Assembly: GCA_950295325.1 (NCBI GenBank)
Contig: OX485808.1
Coordinates: 870,501 to 934,500, forward strand
DNA length: 64,000 nt
Reading direction: 5' to 3'
Source: Polytrichum commune
Taxonomy: Eukaryota > Streptophyta > Polytrichopsida > Polytrichales > Polytrichaceae
Of the stretch, positions 24,801 to 36,773 are shown piece after piece. The translations under genes were made by a program, and so were the position numbers. The notes beneath the pieces were generated by a model. It worked only from the letters and a program-made list of their open reading frames with translations. It was not told the DNA's origin and did no database searches. Positions within the stretch are counted from its first letter, which is position 1, and each line of letters opens with the position of its first letter.

Positions 24801-25511
24801 TTCCATAACATCATTTAATAGAAACTTCCAAAAGACAACGTTCATGTCTAACAATGGCAGCATTAGGGCATGGCATAACAAGCTGTCTTGAGAAATTTAT
24901 AAACATTGTTCACTTTGAAAGTGTTGGCAAAACGGTCTGCAAAGAGTGATGATAAAATAACAGTGGTGAAAGCCCACCCAATGACGCATGCGGACAGCAA
25001 TTAATTAAAATAGGCCAGTTTATTTCACAAAAAAATCTTCAATTAAAGGTGGCCGCCCTCATATGATGGCACATTATTTAAGTACGGAGAGGAGAAAGAG
25101 TGTCTTAGAAAGGGAGAAGCTATGGAGGAAGAGGGAGACTTCTCACCTAATGAGGATTTCGCCCCGCTTGTAGGCGGGCATGCGCGGCCATGGCCCGTGG
25201 TCGAACGCCTTGCGAGCAGCACGCACAGCACGGTCGACGTCCTCGGCATCGCCCTCAGCGACCTGGGCAAGCACGTGCTCACTCCGTGGGTCGATGGTGG
25301 GGAATGTTTTCCCCGACGCGGCGTCCACGAACTCGCCATTGATGAGCAGCTTCGTGAGCTGCACCTCCACAGGCGCCTTCTGAGGATTCTCGAGCTGCTC
25401 CGCTGCCATCGCCGCTTCCGCGCTGAACGTCCTCACACCCGCGGTGCTCCCTGCCCTCAAAGCCCCCGCCAGCAACCTCCCTCCCCTCCTCCCAATCGTC
25501 GCCATCGCCAT
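21892..25511 (-). CDS. ALDH2B: Mitochondrial aldehyde dehydrogenase, ALDH2B family
   Basis: The model has five coding exons on the minus strand: 25511-25147, 23748-23285, 22867-22493, 22394-22258 and 22152-21892. All introns are GT-AG and phases match, giving 533 residues, close to the usual ~535. The enzyme oxidises aldehydes such as acetaldehyde to acids with NAD+; family-2 plant members are mitochondrial. The N-terminus is Arg/Ala-rich with no early acid ([18 protein letters not shown]), typical of a transit peptide. Visible motifs are [20 protein letters not shown], the NAD-site IAFTGSTEVGK spanning exons 2-3, the general base Glu300 in LELGGKSP, and the catalytic Cys334 in [12 protein letters not shown]. 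The 34-residue spacing of these two equals that of human ALDH2 (268 and 302). The C-terminus has [13 protein letters not shown]. The gene appears intact. The 1.4-kb first intron holds small repeats, and two tandem arrays lie upstream. Confidence 0.96.
24570..24665 (+). repeat. Diverged relative of the 29-kb hairpin arm, in ALDH intron 1
   Basis: This sequence resembles the right arm of the inverted repeat at 28997-29130, in the same orientation. Shared blocks are AACATGGAAAGTT, TGCATGC, AACAACCAACTCCC and CTCCGGTTGAATTAAT. Similarity continues a little past the arm. No opposing arm is present, so this copy is not a hairpin. Confidence 0.7.
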
Positions 25512-25570
25512 CTCTCCTGCCGATTAAGCCCAAACCCCCTCCCTGCGTACAAAACAGAACATGCAAACTT

Positions 25571-25885
25571 GATGAACATTCTCAAATGCAATTTACAGCA
25601 GACCTTTTAAATATCACTCGTAGTGAAATTCAAATGGACCAGGCCCTCTTATTACACCCAATCGTTACACACCCTGATGAACATTCTCAACTGCAATTTA
25701 CATCAGGGCTTTTGAATATTACTCGTAGTCAAGCTCGAAATTGACCAAACCCTATTCTTTACACCCAATCATCACACCCACTAATAGACATTCTCAATGC
25801 AATTTTCCGACGACATCCGATCTTTTCAAATATCATTTGTACACAAGTTCAAATCCCTCTCATTACACCCGATTATCAGATTCCG
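25571..25885. repeat. ~107-bp tandem repeat, three units, just upstream of ALDH2B
   Basis: Units start near 25571, 25676 and 25785. Each carries GA(T/C)GAACATTCTCAA(A/C)TGCAATTT-like sequence, an AATAT(C/T)A block and TTACACCCAATC or similar. The first unit is about 60 bp upstream of the ALDH start codon in the gene's direction, so the array probably lies in the promoter or 5' leader. Confidence 0.8.
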
Positions 25886-26479
25886 TCGCTGCCAAACGGT
25901 AGCGAATGCAAACGAATATCGAACCAGAAATTTGATGGCTTCTCAATTTCTTAATTGGAGAAACATTGGACTTAAAGAACTCGCGCACTCGATGCACCCC
26001 TCGAAGGAACGCGGACCTGCAACTTCGTTACACGGTGGTTGGGAGGCCCAGCAAGAGCAACAAGCGCAGTAGCAATTAGTGACTCTAAACTACAGGATGC
26101 CAGGCTATGTCCTGTGCAGGATATGGTGTCGAATGCCAACGCAAACCTGATAACGCTGTGTCAAATGTAGCAGATAGAAAATCTGAAACCTGGTTAAATA
26201 GATTAGATTTTAGAGCTCGCTTGACCTCACCCAACCGGATCAAAATCCTGCGAAGATTCCTCAAACCCTACCCCCATCCTCCCTTCCAAATCCAAACCAC
26301 ACCAAATTGAACCTGCACCGTCTTATCCTAAACCGCAGCCACAGAAACAATCGCTGCAGCAATAACTTCGGAATATCATCACTAGAAAGATCTACCCGAT
26401 CCTACCAAACCATCTCGCAACGAGGATCCCAAACTCTAGCCTGCAACAACAATATTGACTTTAAGCTAAACAATGGATT

Positions 26480-27880
26480 GTCATGCCATTAGATGCGCTG
26501 GAAATGATATCGATTTAACGGATAGCAATCCTGAGCTAAGTTCTGAACTGAACCTGATGAACTTCTACCTAGAGAAAACTGTAAATTTGACAAATCCGGC
26601 CCAACCCGAACCAAAGCAAACCCCCTCGCAGCGATGTCACTCTTCCGAAACCAAGTCTGCACAACTTTACAACTTACGTCGCCAGAACTTGAAAGGAGGG
26701 ATAAAAAAAATCGTGCGCCAGGAATTACGTGGCAATAACCTGGAAATTCCAAACGACAGAATGCCAGCCTGAGATTTCCAATGATGGAAATCATTCTAAA
26801 CGTCAATTTAATGGACAGCAAACCTGTCGTACTACAGTCACCTCCTCAAATGCAACAGATAGCAAACCTAGAGCACAAATTGCAAGATCTTGATAAAACA
26901 GGCATCGGCGAAGGTCGCTCCACCCGATCAAACCGATTCCCCTGGCATCGACAATCTTCGGATCCAAAACGGCACCACCTTACCACTTACTTCCCCGTCC
27001 TTAACAGAAGGAGTGACAGCAAGAAATGCGCCAGGAATAACTTATTATTAAGAGATTCTATACTACAGAATGCCCTGAAGCCATTCCCTAAGCTGGAAAT
27101 GATACTAATCGTCGGTAACCGGAGAGACAGCCTATAATTCTACAGCCACGTACTCAAACGACAACAGATGGAAAACCTAAAGCACAAATTGCAAGATCTT
27201 GACAAAAGAGCAATTGAAGAAGCTCGCTCCACCCGACCACACCAAACCCCCCTGGGCCAACGATAATCATCTCAACCAAATCTGCACCTACTCATCACCG
27301 GCGGGACACATAGAAATGCGCCAGGAATAACTTAATATTAAGAGATTCCAAACTACAGAATGCGAGGCCATTCCATAAAGCTGGAAATCGTACTAAACGC
27401 CAATCTAACGGATAGGAATCCTGAAGTACTACAGCCACCTAGTCAAAAACGCAGCAGACAGCGAACCTAGAGCAAAGGTTGCGATGACTTGGACAAAACA
27501 GAAATTGAAGAAGCTAGCTCCACCCGACCAAATCAAACCGACTGGAAACGACAACCACCTCACTCGAATCTGCACCACGTTATCACCGACGAGACAATAA
27601 GAAATGCGCCAGGAATAACTTGCATTAAGACATTCTAAATTACAGAATGCGAGGCCATTTCCTAAGCCAGAGCCGATACAAAATGCCAGTTTAACAAATA
27701 GCAAACCTGAAGAACTACAGTCACCAAATCCAAAGAACGCAACAGATTGTTACAGATCGTGAGGAAAAGAGAACTGACGAAGCTCGCCCCCACATCCAAT
27801 CACACCAAAAATCCTCTGGCAACGATAGTGAACCCCCCACTCAACCAAATCTGCACCACCTTGCTACCCAAGGATTACCT
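26480..27880. repeat. ~290-310-bp tandem repeat, about five units, upstream of ALDH2B
   Basis: The anchor TGCGCCAGGAAT(A/T)A occurs at about 26714, 27027, 27317 and 27605, spaced 313, 290 and 288 bp. A partial fifth unit follows to about 27880. Other repeated blocks are AAATTGCAAGATCTTGA(T/C)AAA, GCTCGCTCCACCCGA and ATACAGAATGC-like sequences. The units are diverged, so the array is not recent. No coding frame is shared by all units. Confidence 0.85.
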
Positions 27881-28827
27881 GGCCTTCGCTGGCGATGGAG
27901 AGTCGAGTCGAGTCGATGCAGCAACAGCCACAGCGGCAGCAATAATCTTGAAGGTGAGAGCTATATCTTAGCCAGGGAGGGATTCTAATCAAACACAAGA
28001 GCGATGGGGATAGCAGGATGGTGCGCGTAGTAATAAGAAAATTGCGAGCTCGTGGTCCATATGTCTGAGGGATGCTTCAATGCGTTCGTCGTGCAGTGGA
28101 CGGCCTCTTCGGTTTCGGAGATGCTGACCGATTGACTGTCTGTCCACTGACGTGGGCCTAGTCCCTAGTGGATGAGATTTTGTGGATGAGGTTAAGTGGG
28201 CCCCATCCATCCAGATGTGGTGGGCCCCTAATTCTGATGTTCTAGGGGTGTAGATTTCAACGGTGCCCTAATAACAATCACTGTGGTCTTTGAGATATTA
28301 ACACTTCCATGATTTATAGGCTCACAAATCCCATAAGATCCCCTAATGTCTTATGCGACCATAATATGGTCGTGAACAGTTGACTTTGACCCCTTTGACA
28401 CCAGTTCGGATGGTTTCTGGATTATTTCAACTACTCCTCTTGTTCATGTTTGAGTCCGATGTGTCCTGCCACGTGGATAAGATTTGATTCAACAAAGTTG
28501 GTTATTTTTGGATTAATTCAAATATGGGAGTGTGCTCTCTATCAGTTTATAATAGAACCGGTCCACGAACATCTGCTTGATGTTTGTCACCTTTGCAGTT
28601 TGGGGGCAACGTATCCTAAACATGTGTTTTTTGTGCATTTCCTATGTACGAATGATTCCCAATTGATTTGAAAATTTGCATGACACTCAAATGCAACATT
28701 TTACAAACATCTAACATTAATGTTTTTAGTCGGACATGTGTTGGTGGGTGTAAATGCATGTGGAAGGTGCACAATTGTGGCACCGCTGCCTCAAATTGCA
28801 AAGCTTCCCCAAAAAATCACAAAACAT
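27881..28827. other. Intergenic DNA
   Basis: This stretch lies between the tandem array and the hairpin. Open frames are short, and no gene or repeat was recognised. Confidence 0.4.
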
Positions 28828-29130
28828 TAGAGTTATCCATTAATTCAACCGGAGTTTTGGTAGGGAGTTGGTTGTTTCGCATGCATAACTTTCCATGTTC
28901 GGTCAGTTTTGGGTGCATGCTTGGAGTCAATGTGAAGGTTTGAATGAAGGATATTCCATATCAGTTGCCAAAATGAGTTTGGCCCTCAATGAACCAATAT
29001 GGAATATCCTTCATTCAAACCTCCACATTGACTCCAAGCATGCACCCAAAACTGACCGAACATGGAAAGTTATGCATGCGAAACAACCAACTCCCTACCA
29101 AAACTCCGGTTGAATTAATGGATAACTCTA
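28828..29130. repeat. Near-perfect 134-bp inverted repeat (long hairpin)
   Basis: The left arm is 28828-28961, the right arm 28997-29130, and the spacer 35 bp. By direct comparison the arms match at 133 of 134 positions; the only difference is GTGAAGG versus GTGGAGG. The arm starts TAGAGTTATCCATTAATTC. A transcript through this locus would fold into a long duplex. No transposon-like target duplication is apparent at its ends. The origin may be inverted duplication of a dispersed repeat, since a single diverged arm occurs at 24570-24665. Confidence 0.95.
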
Positions 29131-29559
29131 TTGATTTCAAGATTTGTGAGTTGATTTGAGTAGGTATTATTTGACCCTCCTTTGAATGAGGACAACATTA
29201 TGTCATTTGGAGATTATTTGAGTGAAGGTTTGATCAAAAAATCAACCCCAATTTAATTTCTAAATTGTTGCCCCTCGAGACCACTAGTGACAATCCTATT
29301 ATAGTCTCCTACATAGCATAACTTCAATGTCTAAAATTTGGACTGCGAGTAGTCACCTCTAATTTGCAAACATCTATATAGTTAGCTTTGTCAAAAAATT
29401 GTGGGTCTTCAACTACGGTCACTAAAATCGAGGTCACATTTTATGGGTAGGTTTGAGGGAAATTGGGCATGGGAAGTTAGGGGTTAAGGGTGAGACGCTA
29501 AGTTCATTAAGGATTGCCCAAGCGGCAAGAGGAGAGTGGATGTCGAGCCATCCACCTAA
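29131..29559. other. Intergenic DNA
   Basis: AT-rich sequence between the hairpin and the long-TIR element. I recognise nothing in it. Confidence 0.4.
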
Positions 29560-32500
29560 GGTATGTTTCACACACGTGACCAGTGCATGTGAGACAATTT
29601 AATTTTGATTTATCGTGATCATGGTCGATAGTCAGAAGACCATGACCAAAAGAAATCCATGTCACATATCAAAAGCTTTGGTCACACATTATAGTGTAGA
29701 AGCAAACTTAGATGGAGAAAATTTCAATGAAATAAATAAAATGATTAAAACGTTTGAATAACTAAAAACGGATTCATAGTATTAGGTATTTTCTCAAAAT
29801 ACCATCTCTAATATGGTCACCCTTATTTCTTGTTGAAACAACCTATTTGGAAATTTCCGTCACAAAATCTTGATGACCACCAAACATTATCTAGACGCAT
29901 GGGACTTTATATCACTTCCATGTCACTCCCTCATCCAATTTTGGACATGCTCATCCATGGTCGATTCTAAAAATAGGTGATATGACATGCTTCACATCGC
30001 TTTTATTTTAGGTGACCTTTTATATGACAAAGTGGGACCACCACTCATTTCTCAACCATCGAGAGAACTTAAAAAGCGGTGGTCATGGCCACCAGTCGCT
30101 AACATAAATCGGCCCGAAGTTACTCGAGTTGGTAATTAGTCGTCATCGCTCAACTCGTGAACACAATATGAGATTTGTGGATGATATCACATCTCCATGG
30201 ATGAAAATGCATTACAAGTTTTGACAACCCATGTTCTTGGATGAATGCTTGGTCATGGTACGGGTTGATGTTCGTAATACCTACTAAGGGGAAGTGAATT
30301 CGGGAAGGGGGAGGGTGAGAACATCGATTATTATTGCAGAATCCTTATGTCGTCTATTTTTTTTATTTAAACTCAACCCCCACATCAATGTCAATGTCTC
30401 AAAATTTGTCATGTGAGTTTAAATTGGGAAGAATTGACAAACAAACAATAGGGACATTTAATTATTATTTTAATTAAAAAATTAAAGAAATAGCCCCTTT
30501 GTAGGTTTATGGAAACCAAACCCGGTACTCTTCTCCCTCTTTAGTATGACACATTTGGGAAACACAAAAATCTCATTATCAAGGTGTCATCTTCTCATTA
30601 ATATGACAAATGGCGTAAAGTTGTCGTATTATTGAGGGAATATGAAAACATAAGTAATTTTAGCTTAAAATATATATACAACGAGTTTAAGCAATATAGA
30701 TGGTTTGAAATAATAACTTATAACTCCAAATAACTCCAAATATTCTTAAAATCTCTTGAAATAGGAGTCCAAAGATATGTGGTGTTGCCTACCCGAGTTC
30801 GCATTTGTCATCTTATCTAAATTCCTTACTAATTTTTGAAAACTAATAATTTCATTAACACCAAAATACAAAGAGTTATCCAATAAGAAAAACTAGACAA
30901 CAACAATGCACAACGTTTAGCATCACTCATATTTATTGTAAGTGGAGGAACATCATCCACATCTACTGAATCTAGATCAACATCGTGACAAAACGAAATT
31001 GAAGACTACAAGAATGCAAGAGAGCGCACACGATACTAATGATACTATATCACCATGAGTACAAGGCAACATACTAGGCAAGAGGGCACGCTAACCCTAA
31101 CCATGTCCATTCTACACCAGTCTCCAGAATGCTCATTAAGTTCCCAGTGATAAGTGAAGTTCCCAAGTGACAATGGATGTATTTTAGATGTACATAACAT
31201 AAATGAAAGGAAATTTAACATTAACTACCTCTTCAATATGACAAACCAAATTTTTTTCGAATGTCACATCATCGAGTGTCAAAGTCGTATTAAAGAGGGA
31301 GTTTTGAACTAACAACTTTGGTCTCTCAAAAACGTTTCGTAATATCCAAGGTGTCGTGTTAACGACGAGGTTAGACCTTACCCAATACCAATGACATGAA
31401 TTCAAAGTCAATCGCCCCACACGGGACGAGTGCACCATGATGTCATCATGTACGCTAATAAGGCGGGCTTTAAAGAGGGTGGTCAACCCTACGTGCCCAT
31501 GAAACCCAAATGTACCAAAATGCATTTCTCCTTTGTGGGTTTTTTTAATTGAATCTTACCCATTTCTTATATTTTAGTATGTTAAGTGCAATAAGATTTT
31601 GGAGACCATCAATTGGTAGATCCTAGTAGTGGTGATGAAATTGACATTAAGAATGGCACCCACTTGTTTTTCCCAATCGAAATAACCTAGCTTCTTGGCA
31701 TGAGTTGTGACACGGGGGTGTACCAAAAAGTGCACCTAGTGAGTCACATGTGTGGGTGACGACATTGCCATCCACGGTTGAGATTTGGGTCGAGGGGTTG
31801 CCTTGTCACCGCTCTTGCCACCTACCTACACCTATGGCTTAGATTTTATAATACAAGTATGTGTTATGTCTTGTTGTTTTGTTTGGATGCGTCATCCCCT
31901 TAATGGACACATGGCTAAAAGCGGTGCACAACTAAAGTGCACAATGTAAGGGTTGGGCCGGTTCACACACACACGGGTCTCAAGTCCCAAGTCCCAAGCC
32001 ACTTGAGGCCAATCCGTGTAATCTCAACCGTTAAAGAGCATGGAAGTTGGGACTTCACACGGGTCCCAAGTCCCGAGTCCCAAGTATAACATGATGGATG
32101 TCTACATGGCAACACTTTTTAGAGGTGAGGTCTGGGACTTATGTGGATATTTGGGGCAAGCCAAAAAGTTAGACCCAACTCCCATCACAAGTCATGCGCG
32201 TCTTTTTTGGCATATAAATGATAAAGTTCCAACTTTGATGAATATAAAAGCATGTTTTATTGGTTCATTGAGGCTCAAAAGTTGAGATTTTGCCTCCATG
32301 TGTGGGACTTGCTAGCATGCGTATGGTGAGGAACTTGGGGCCCCATGTGGATTGATTGTCAGTGAGTCACAAAGTGGTGGGCAACCTCATGGAGCGTCTA
32401 ATTGGAGGGGGTTGTGATGGATGTCAGGGCCAGTTCACATTGGGTGCCAAGTCCCAGGTCTCAAGTCCCACTCATGTCAACAAGTTGCAACATGGATGCA

Positions 32501-33383
32501 AAGTCCCAACTTTTGAGTTGCGATAGCCCATTAAAGTGATGGGTTTATGAGATCCTAATCATTTCATTCAAAAAAATTGGGGCTTTTTGTTTGACCCAAC
32601 TCTCAATACCAGGCTTGAGCCTCACTTTTACAAAGTGTTTCCATGGTAGTCATCCATGTCGTACTTGAAACTTAGAAATTATGATCCCATGTGAAGTGGG
32701 TGTCAGTTTGTCATGATAGCATCATGTCCAAATAATCATTTTGAAGTAAGGGTTGGTTTACACTACATTCTTGATGGTATTTGGTGCCACTTGGTATTTG
32801 GGAATACACAATGCAATAATGCTTTAGTCTAGAATTCATTTTTATTTCTAGCAAAAGTTGAAAAGGTTGTTTGGACATTAGAGAACATAAATGACTTTAC
32901 TTGGTATGTATGATATTCTCATTAAATGTATATAGCATTGTGTAGCTTCGAATAGTAGGTGATACTAAATACCATTAATGATGTTGTGACCAATGACCAT
33001 GATCACCACTTTCTAAAATCTCTCATTGGTTACGGTGTCCGGTGAGATTTTTGGGCATAATCGATTGAGATCTTAGTGTTTCCAAGTCCGATTGGTTATG
33101 TGTTGTGATCTTTCGGTTTTATGTTTATATATTATGATTTAGACATTATTAATTCTATAGACCCATGCCTATAGTTATTTAAAAATAACATGCATTTCCT
33201 TCTTATTTTCTTTAAAAACGCTACATCCCAACGTAAGTCCACTTAGACTATGACGCATGATGAAGACCTTTAAAATGTGACGTGGATTTCTTTTTGTCAT
33301 GGTCTTCGGACCACTAACGATGACCACAAAAACTCATAAGTTAATTATTCTCACGGTCACTTGTCATGTGTGCGAAACAACCC
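29560..33383. mobile_element. 3.8-kb element with ~150-bp diverged terminal inverted repeats
   Basis: The left end (29560-29712) and the reverse complement of the right end (33228-33383) align over about 150 bp at roughly 75% identity. Paired blocks are TGTTTCACACACGTGAC with TGTTTCGCACACATGAC, and AGAAGACCATGACCAAAAG with CGAAGACCATGACAAAAAG, then AAATCCATGTCACAT with AAATCCACGTCACAT. The interior has no recognisable transposase. A CAAGTCCCA-rich segment (about 31978-32475) lies inside, and AAGGGTTGGTTTACACTAC (about 32749) may be the end of a nested element. Long TIRs suggest a MULE or another non-autonomous DNA transposon; the superfamily is undecided. Confidence 0.65.
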
Positions 33384-33681
33384 CAAAGTAGACAGGTGTT
33401 AAATGGATACAAGCAATCAATACAAGATGGTTAGCAAATCCAAATCGAGGATGTAACCATTTTCCTTGTAATTCTTGGAGCACACATGAATATCTTGTTC
33501 AATCTCAAAGTGAAGATTATTGTGTTCATCAAACGGTCTTATACGGTCTTAGGTCTTTGACCCAAAAAAAACTAAAAAAAGTTAAAACTTGGTTTTAGTA
33601 CGCTAGAGCACTATTTTGGTCCATTTTACTGCGCTTGCACTCATTAGTTATGACACCTTCTACTTAATGATGTAGTTTTAA

Positions 33682-34205
33682 GGGCATGTTTAGACTTGGG
33701 GCCAAGGCCATTGGGAACGAAGGCCAATATGTCCCATGTGGCATGCAAATGGGCCCCCAAGGCCATTAATAAGAAAGTAACCTAACTCCATTCATTGCTT
33801 TCATGTGTAAACTATTTAGGTGGGGTTGGGGCCATTTGGAGGCTGCATTTATGAGAGGCTTATCCACGTACCAACGTACTCATGAACTATTCTATGGATA
33901 ATGATTAAAGTATAATAAATTTAGAATTTCTCCCCTCCTATTCAATGCTCAAAGAATAAACTACTACAAGCAAATAAAAGCTCTGACAATGGCCTCAACT
34001 AGAGGGAAAGAGTCCACAAGGTTGGGAGCTCTCTTTTCCAAGGCTTGAGGCCATTGTCATGATGAATAAAATAATTTATTTGTTAATTGACCCCAACTCA
34101 TGGTGTAAACTTGAAGAGGCGAGTCCCATCCTCTCTACCAATGAGAGGAGTGGATTTCTTGCACCAGCCCATTTTTTAGCCCTGACTCCAAGTCTAAACC
34201 CACCC
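33682..34205. mobile_element. Tourist-like MITE (524 bp)
   Basis: The terminal inverted repeats are GGGCATGTTTAGACTTGG at the left and, reversed, GGGTGGGTTTAGACTTGG at the right. The element is flanked by TAA on both sides (33679-33681 and 34206-34208). A TAA/TTA target site and GGG termini fit the PIF/Harbinger superfamily. There is no coding sequence. Confidence 0.8.
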
Positions 34206-36096
34206 TAAGAAACACACACACACTTGTTTTGAAGTCATTAAGAGCTTAAAATCCACATTGTATGCAAAAAAACCTATCTATCTATCTATCTATAATACAC
34301 AACATAAGAGACATGTAATAAACCCTCTGTTTATTTTATTTTATTTCTATTTTCACATAAGAGAAGTTGTGTAAGGGTAGGTTTGTTGGGAGTGACCATT
34401 GGACCAAGAGAAAATGGTGTAGAATATAATGGTAAATTGCGACTCACGAGAGACCATAAGCAGGGCTTGTGTTTATTTACTCTACACCCCACAATATGAA
34501 TCACGGGATCGATAACATAGATCAAACACGGTTGTGACCTGTGAGATTTATGGTCCACCCTAATTGTTTAGGCATACCAAAGACGTGGTCAATACAATGA
34601 TGTTAGAAACTAGGAAACATATGATTTTGTTTAAAGCCTTGTGTATAATTCCAAGTGGACTTTTCATTCATGAAGTACTTTGTGAGCCTTGGCATGATTG
34701 CAAAATCCACCATAGATGCCCTAAGGATCCAAAGGTGGTCCAAGTTTGTTGTATAAAGGCTCTAGGTATTTGTCAAAAGTGTAAAATGAATATGGAGGCA
34801 TTAGTTCCATGTATCATGTCCAACTTTTTTAATATAATAACAATAATAATAGTAGCTTGTGTGCACCCATACATGTTTAAGAATACATACACTGACAAGG
34901 TTGGCATGTACACTTGGCGATGCTTGGTGATACACTTCACAATCAGCACATAGCATGCAAATATGCGTTGACTCACAATATCGGCCACCTTGCCGTTTGT
35001 CATTAGCTTAGCCGGGCTATTGTCACAACCATGAGCCATTTTACAAGCCACAAAGGCCCAAACGCAACAGAGGCACCGAGAATAATGTACCCCTTTAGTA
35101 CTATAAGGGAATGTGTAAGTACCACCCATGTTGATATCGCATGTAACATCCGTCTTCTTTTATGGGTGGCGTAGTAAAATAGTCAAAATGGTACGGAACA
35201 AAGTTAGAGCTCTTTGAAAAAACTTGTGAAGAATGTGTTGTGATGTTGGGAAGTGTTTCGTAAATATTGTGGTGTGGGAGATCTTGTAGTCCGGGTCCAA
35301 AAGAACCCCTCTAGATTCAAGATGGTTTGATGTGTGTTAACTAGTTTTGTATACACAACCGCATACTATACTCTCCAAATACAAAATAAGCCTTGAGCAT
35401 TAGAGGCTAATAAATTTTGGCCAGTCATAGCCCCGAGAACGAACTTGTTTCTTGTGTAAGATATTGATGTAAATACAAGCAATACAATGATCATAATGCC
35501 ACCTATGATTGTATTTTTTAGTTTTAAGACCCACAAAGTCTTTGAATCCTTGGGAAGTTTCAACATAACATTGCTCAGCGTGCAACTATTGTTCCATGAG
35601 CCCCCATAATACAATAGTCAGATGCTCGAAAAGTTATGCATGGAGACTCGTATTCATACTGAACTCCCAACATCCGACTGCTATATTCTAAGGGCTGACA
35701 TTGTTAATGTTATGAACATAGATATGTTGAAATCTATCAAATTTTGACAACATCTTCAAATCACTTATTGAATGCCGAAGCAAGAAGCACCTTATGGTAT
35801 AATTATTACATATCACGGGACAACTTGCCTCTTAAAATGCTTTTTAATATTATTATGGACAATATATGGCCTTAGTTGACAAGATTCCTCAAGGAATACT
35901 GCATCATCTCCACTTCCTTGCATTTCATGTGATACAATTATAGAGAGCAACTTGTAATCAAGTTCGAGTGAATAACTATTCTCGATACAAGTTATCTATC
36001 AGTGATAATTATTAACTATATTAGTACATACACAGGTTACTAGTTTTTTTTGTGTTTTGTTTAATAATATAGAGGTGTGGAGTGGCATGGCTGATC
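34206..36096. other. Intergenic DNA
   Basis: Contains a short (CTAT)n microsatellite near 34273-34293. Several open frames (for example 34564-34953 plus, 129 codons) lack recognisable domains and are probably chance. No gene is supported. Confidence 0.4.
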
Positions 36097-36512
36097 TTAG
36101 GGGCGGTTTACACTATGGACCATGAAGTCGTCCCACGTAAGAGGCCTATTTTGCGTGGGACGACTTCATGGGACGACTTCCATGGTCCGAGTTACTAAAA
36201 TATTAGTTTTCATGGTTCATGGGCCCTTCACTAGGTGTAAACCAAATGTGGACCATGAAGAATGACCATGCACCAAAAAGTGGAGGTGCTGATCTTTTTA
36301 ATACATGCCCAAAAAGGGCAATTTTGAAAAAAAATTAAGTTTGATCATTCCTTGTCTTCTCTTGGGCTTCACTTGTCTTCACTTCTTGTTAAATGTGTCG
36401 AAGATGTGGCTTGCAAATCTTCTCACAACAATTTTTTTTAAATAAAATTAAATGAGCAATTTAATTTGTACATGCTCAATGTAATTTACATGTGACATGT
36501 ACCTTGTGTTGT

Positions 36513-36619
36513 CACTACACTAAATAGGATATTTAGTGTTTGATTATATTTAATGTTGTTACCACCCTACCTTGCTCAAGACTAATTTTCAATTCTTTGA
36601 TAATTAATGTTAGAAGATT
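36513..36619 (+). mobile_element. Truncated CACTA-like MITE nested in Harbinger element
   Basis: Begins CACTACACTAAATAGGATAT and matches the ends of the copies at 21050-21364 and 56724-57050 for about 105 bp. It then stops abruptly at TTAGAAGAT before unrelated sequence. Confidence 0.85.
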
Positions 36620-36720
36620 TCCCATGGCACTTCTTTTGACTACCCTGATCTACAATCACTAAACCACTACAGATTTTTGTTTTTTGTTTTGCAACTGCAT
36701 TTTGTAAGAATATTGGGGTG

Positions 36721-36773
36721 TGTAATATACCGTTGGAAAGGTATTTTCAAGACCTTTCCAACGGTATATTACA
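36721..36773. repeat. Perfect 22-bp inverted repeat
   Basis: Arms 36721-36742 and 36752-36773 are exact reverse complements (core ATACCGTTGGAAAGGT) separated by 9 nt. It lies inside the 36.1-37.2 kb Harbinger element, just after the truncated MITE. Confidence 0.9.

Noticed and set aside
28828-29130. Calling the hairpin a microRNA gene
   Set aside because: Arms are far longer than a typical plant miRNA stem and nearly perfect, and no mature miRNA sequence is recognised. Small-RNA data would be needed.
31184-31525. 113-codon minus-strand frame as a transposase
   Set aside because: No DDE, zinc-finger or other transposase motif could be recognised.
31978-32475. Clusters of CAAGTCCCA suggesting a designed or CRISPR-like repeat
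   Set aside because: Spacing is irregular and units are short and variable; ordinary local duplication in intergenic DNA.
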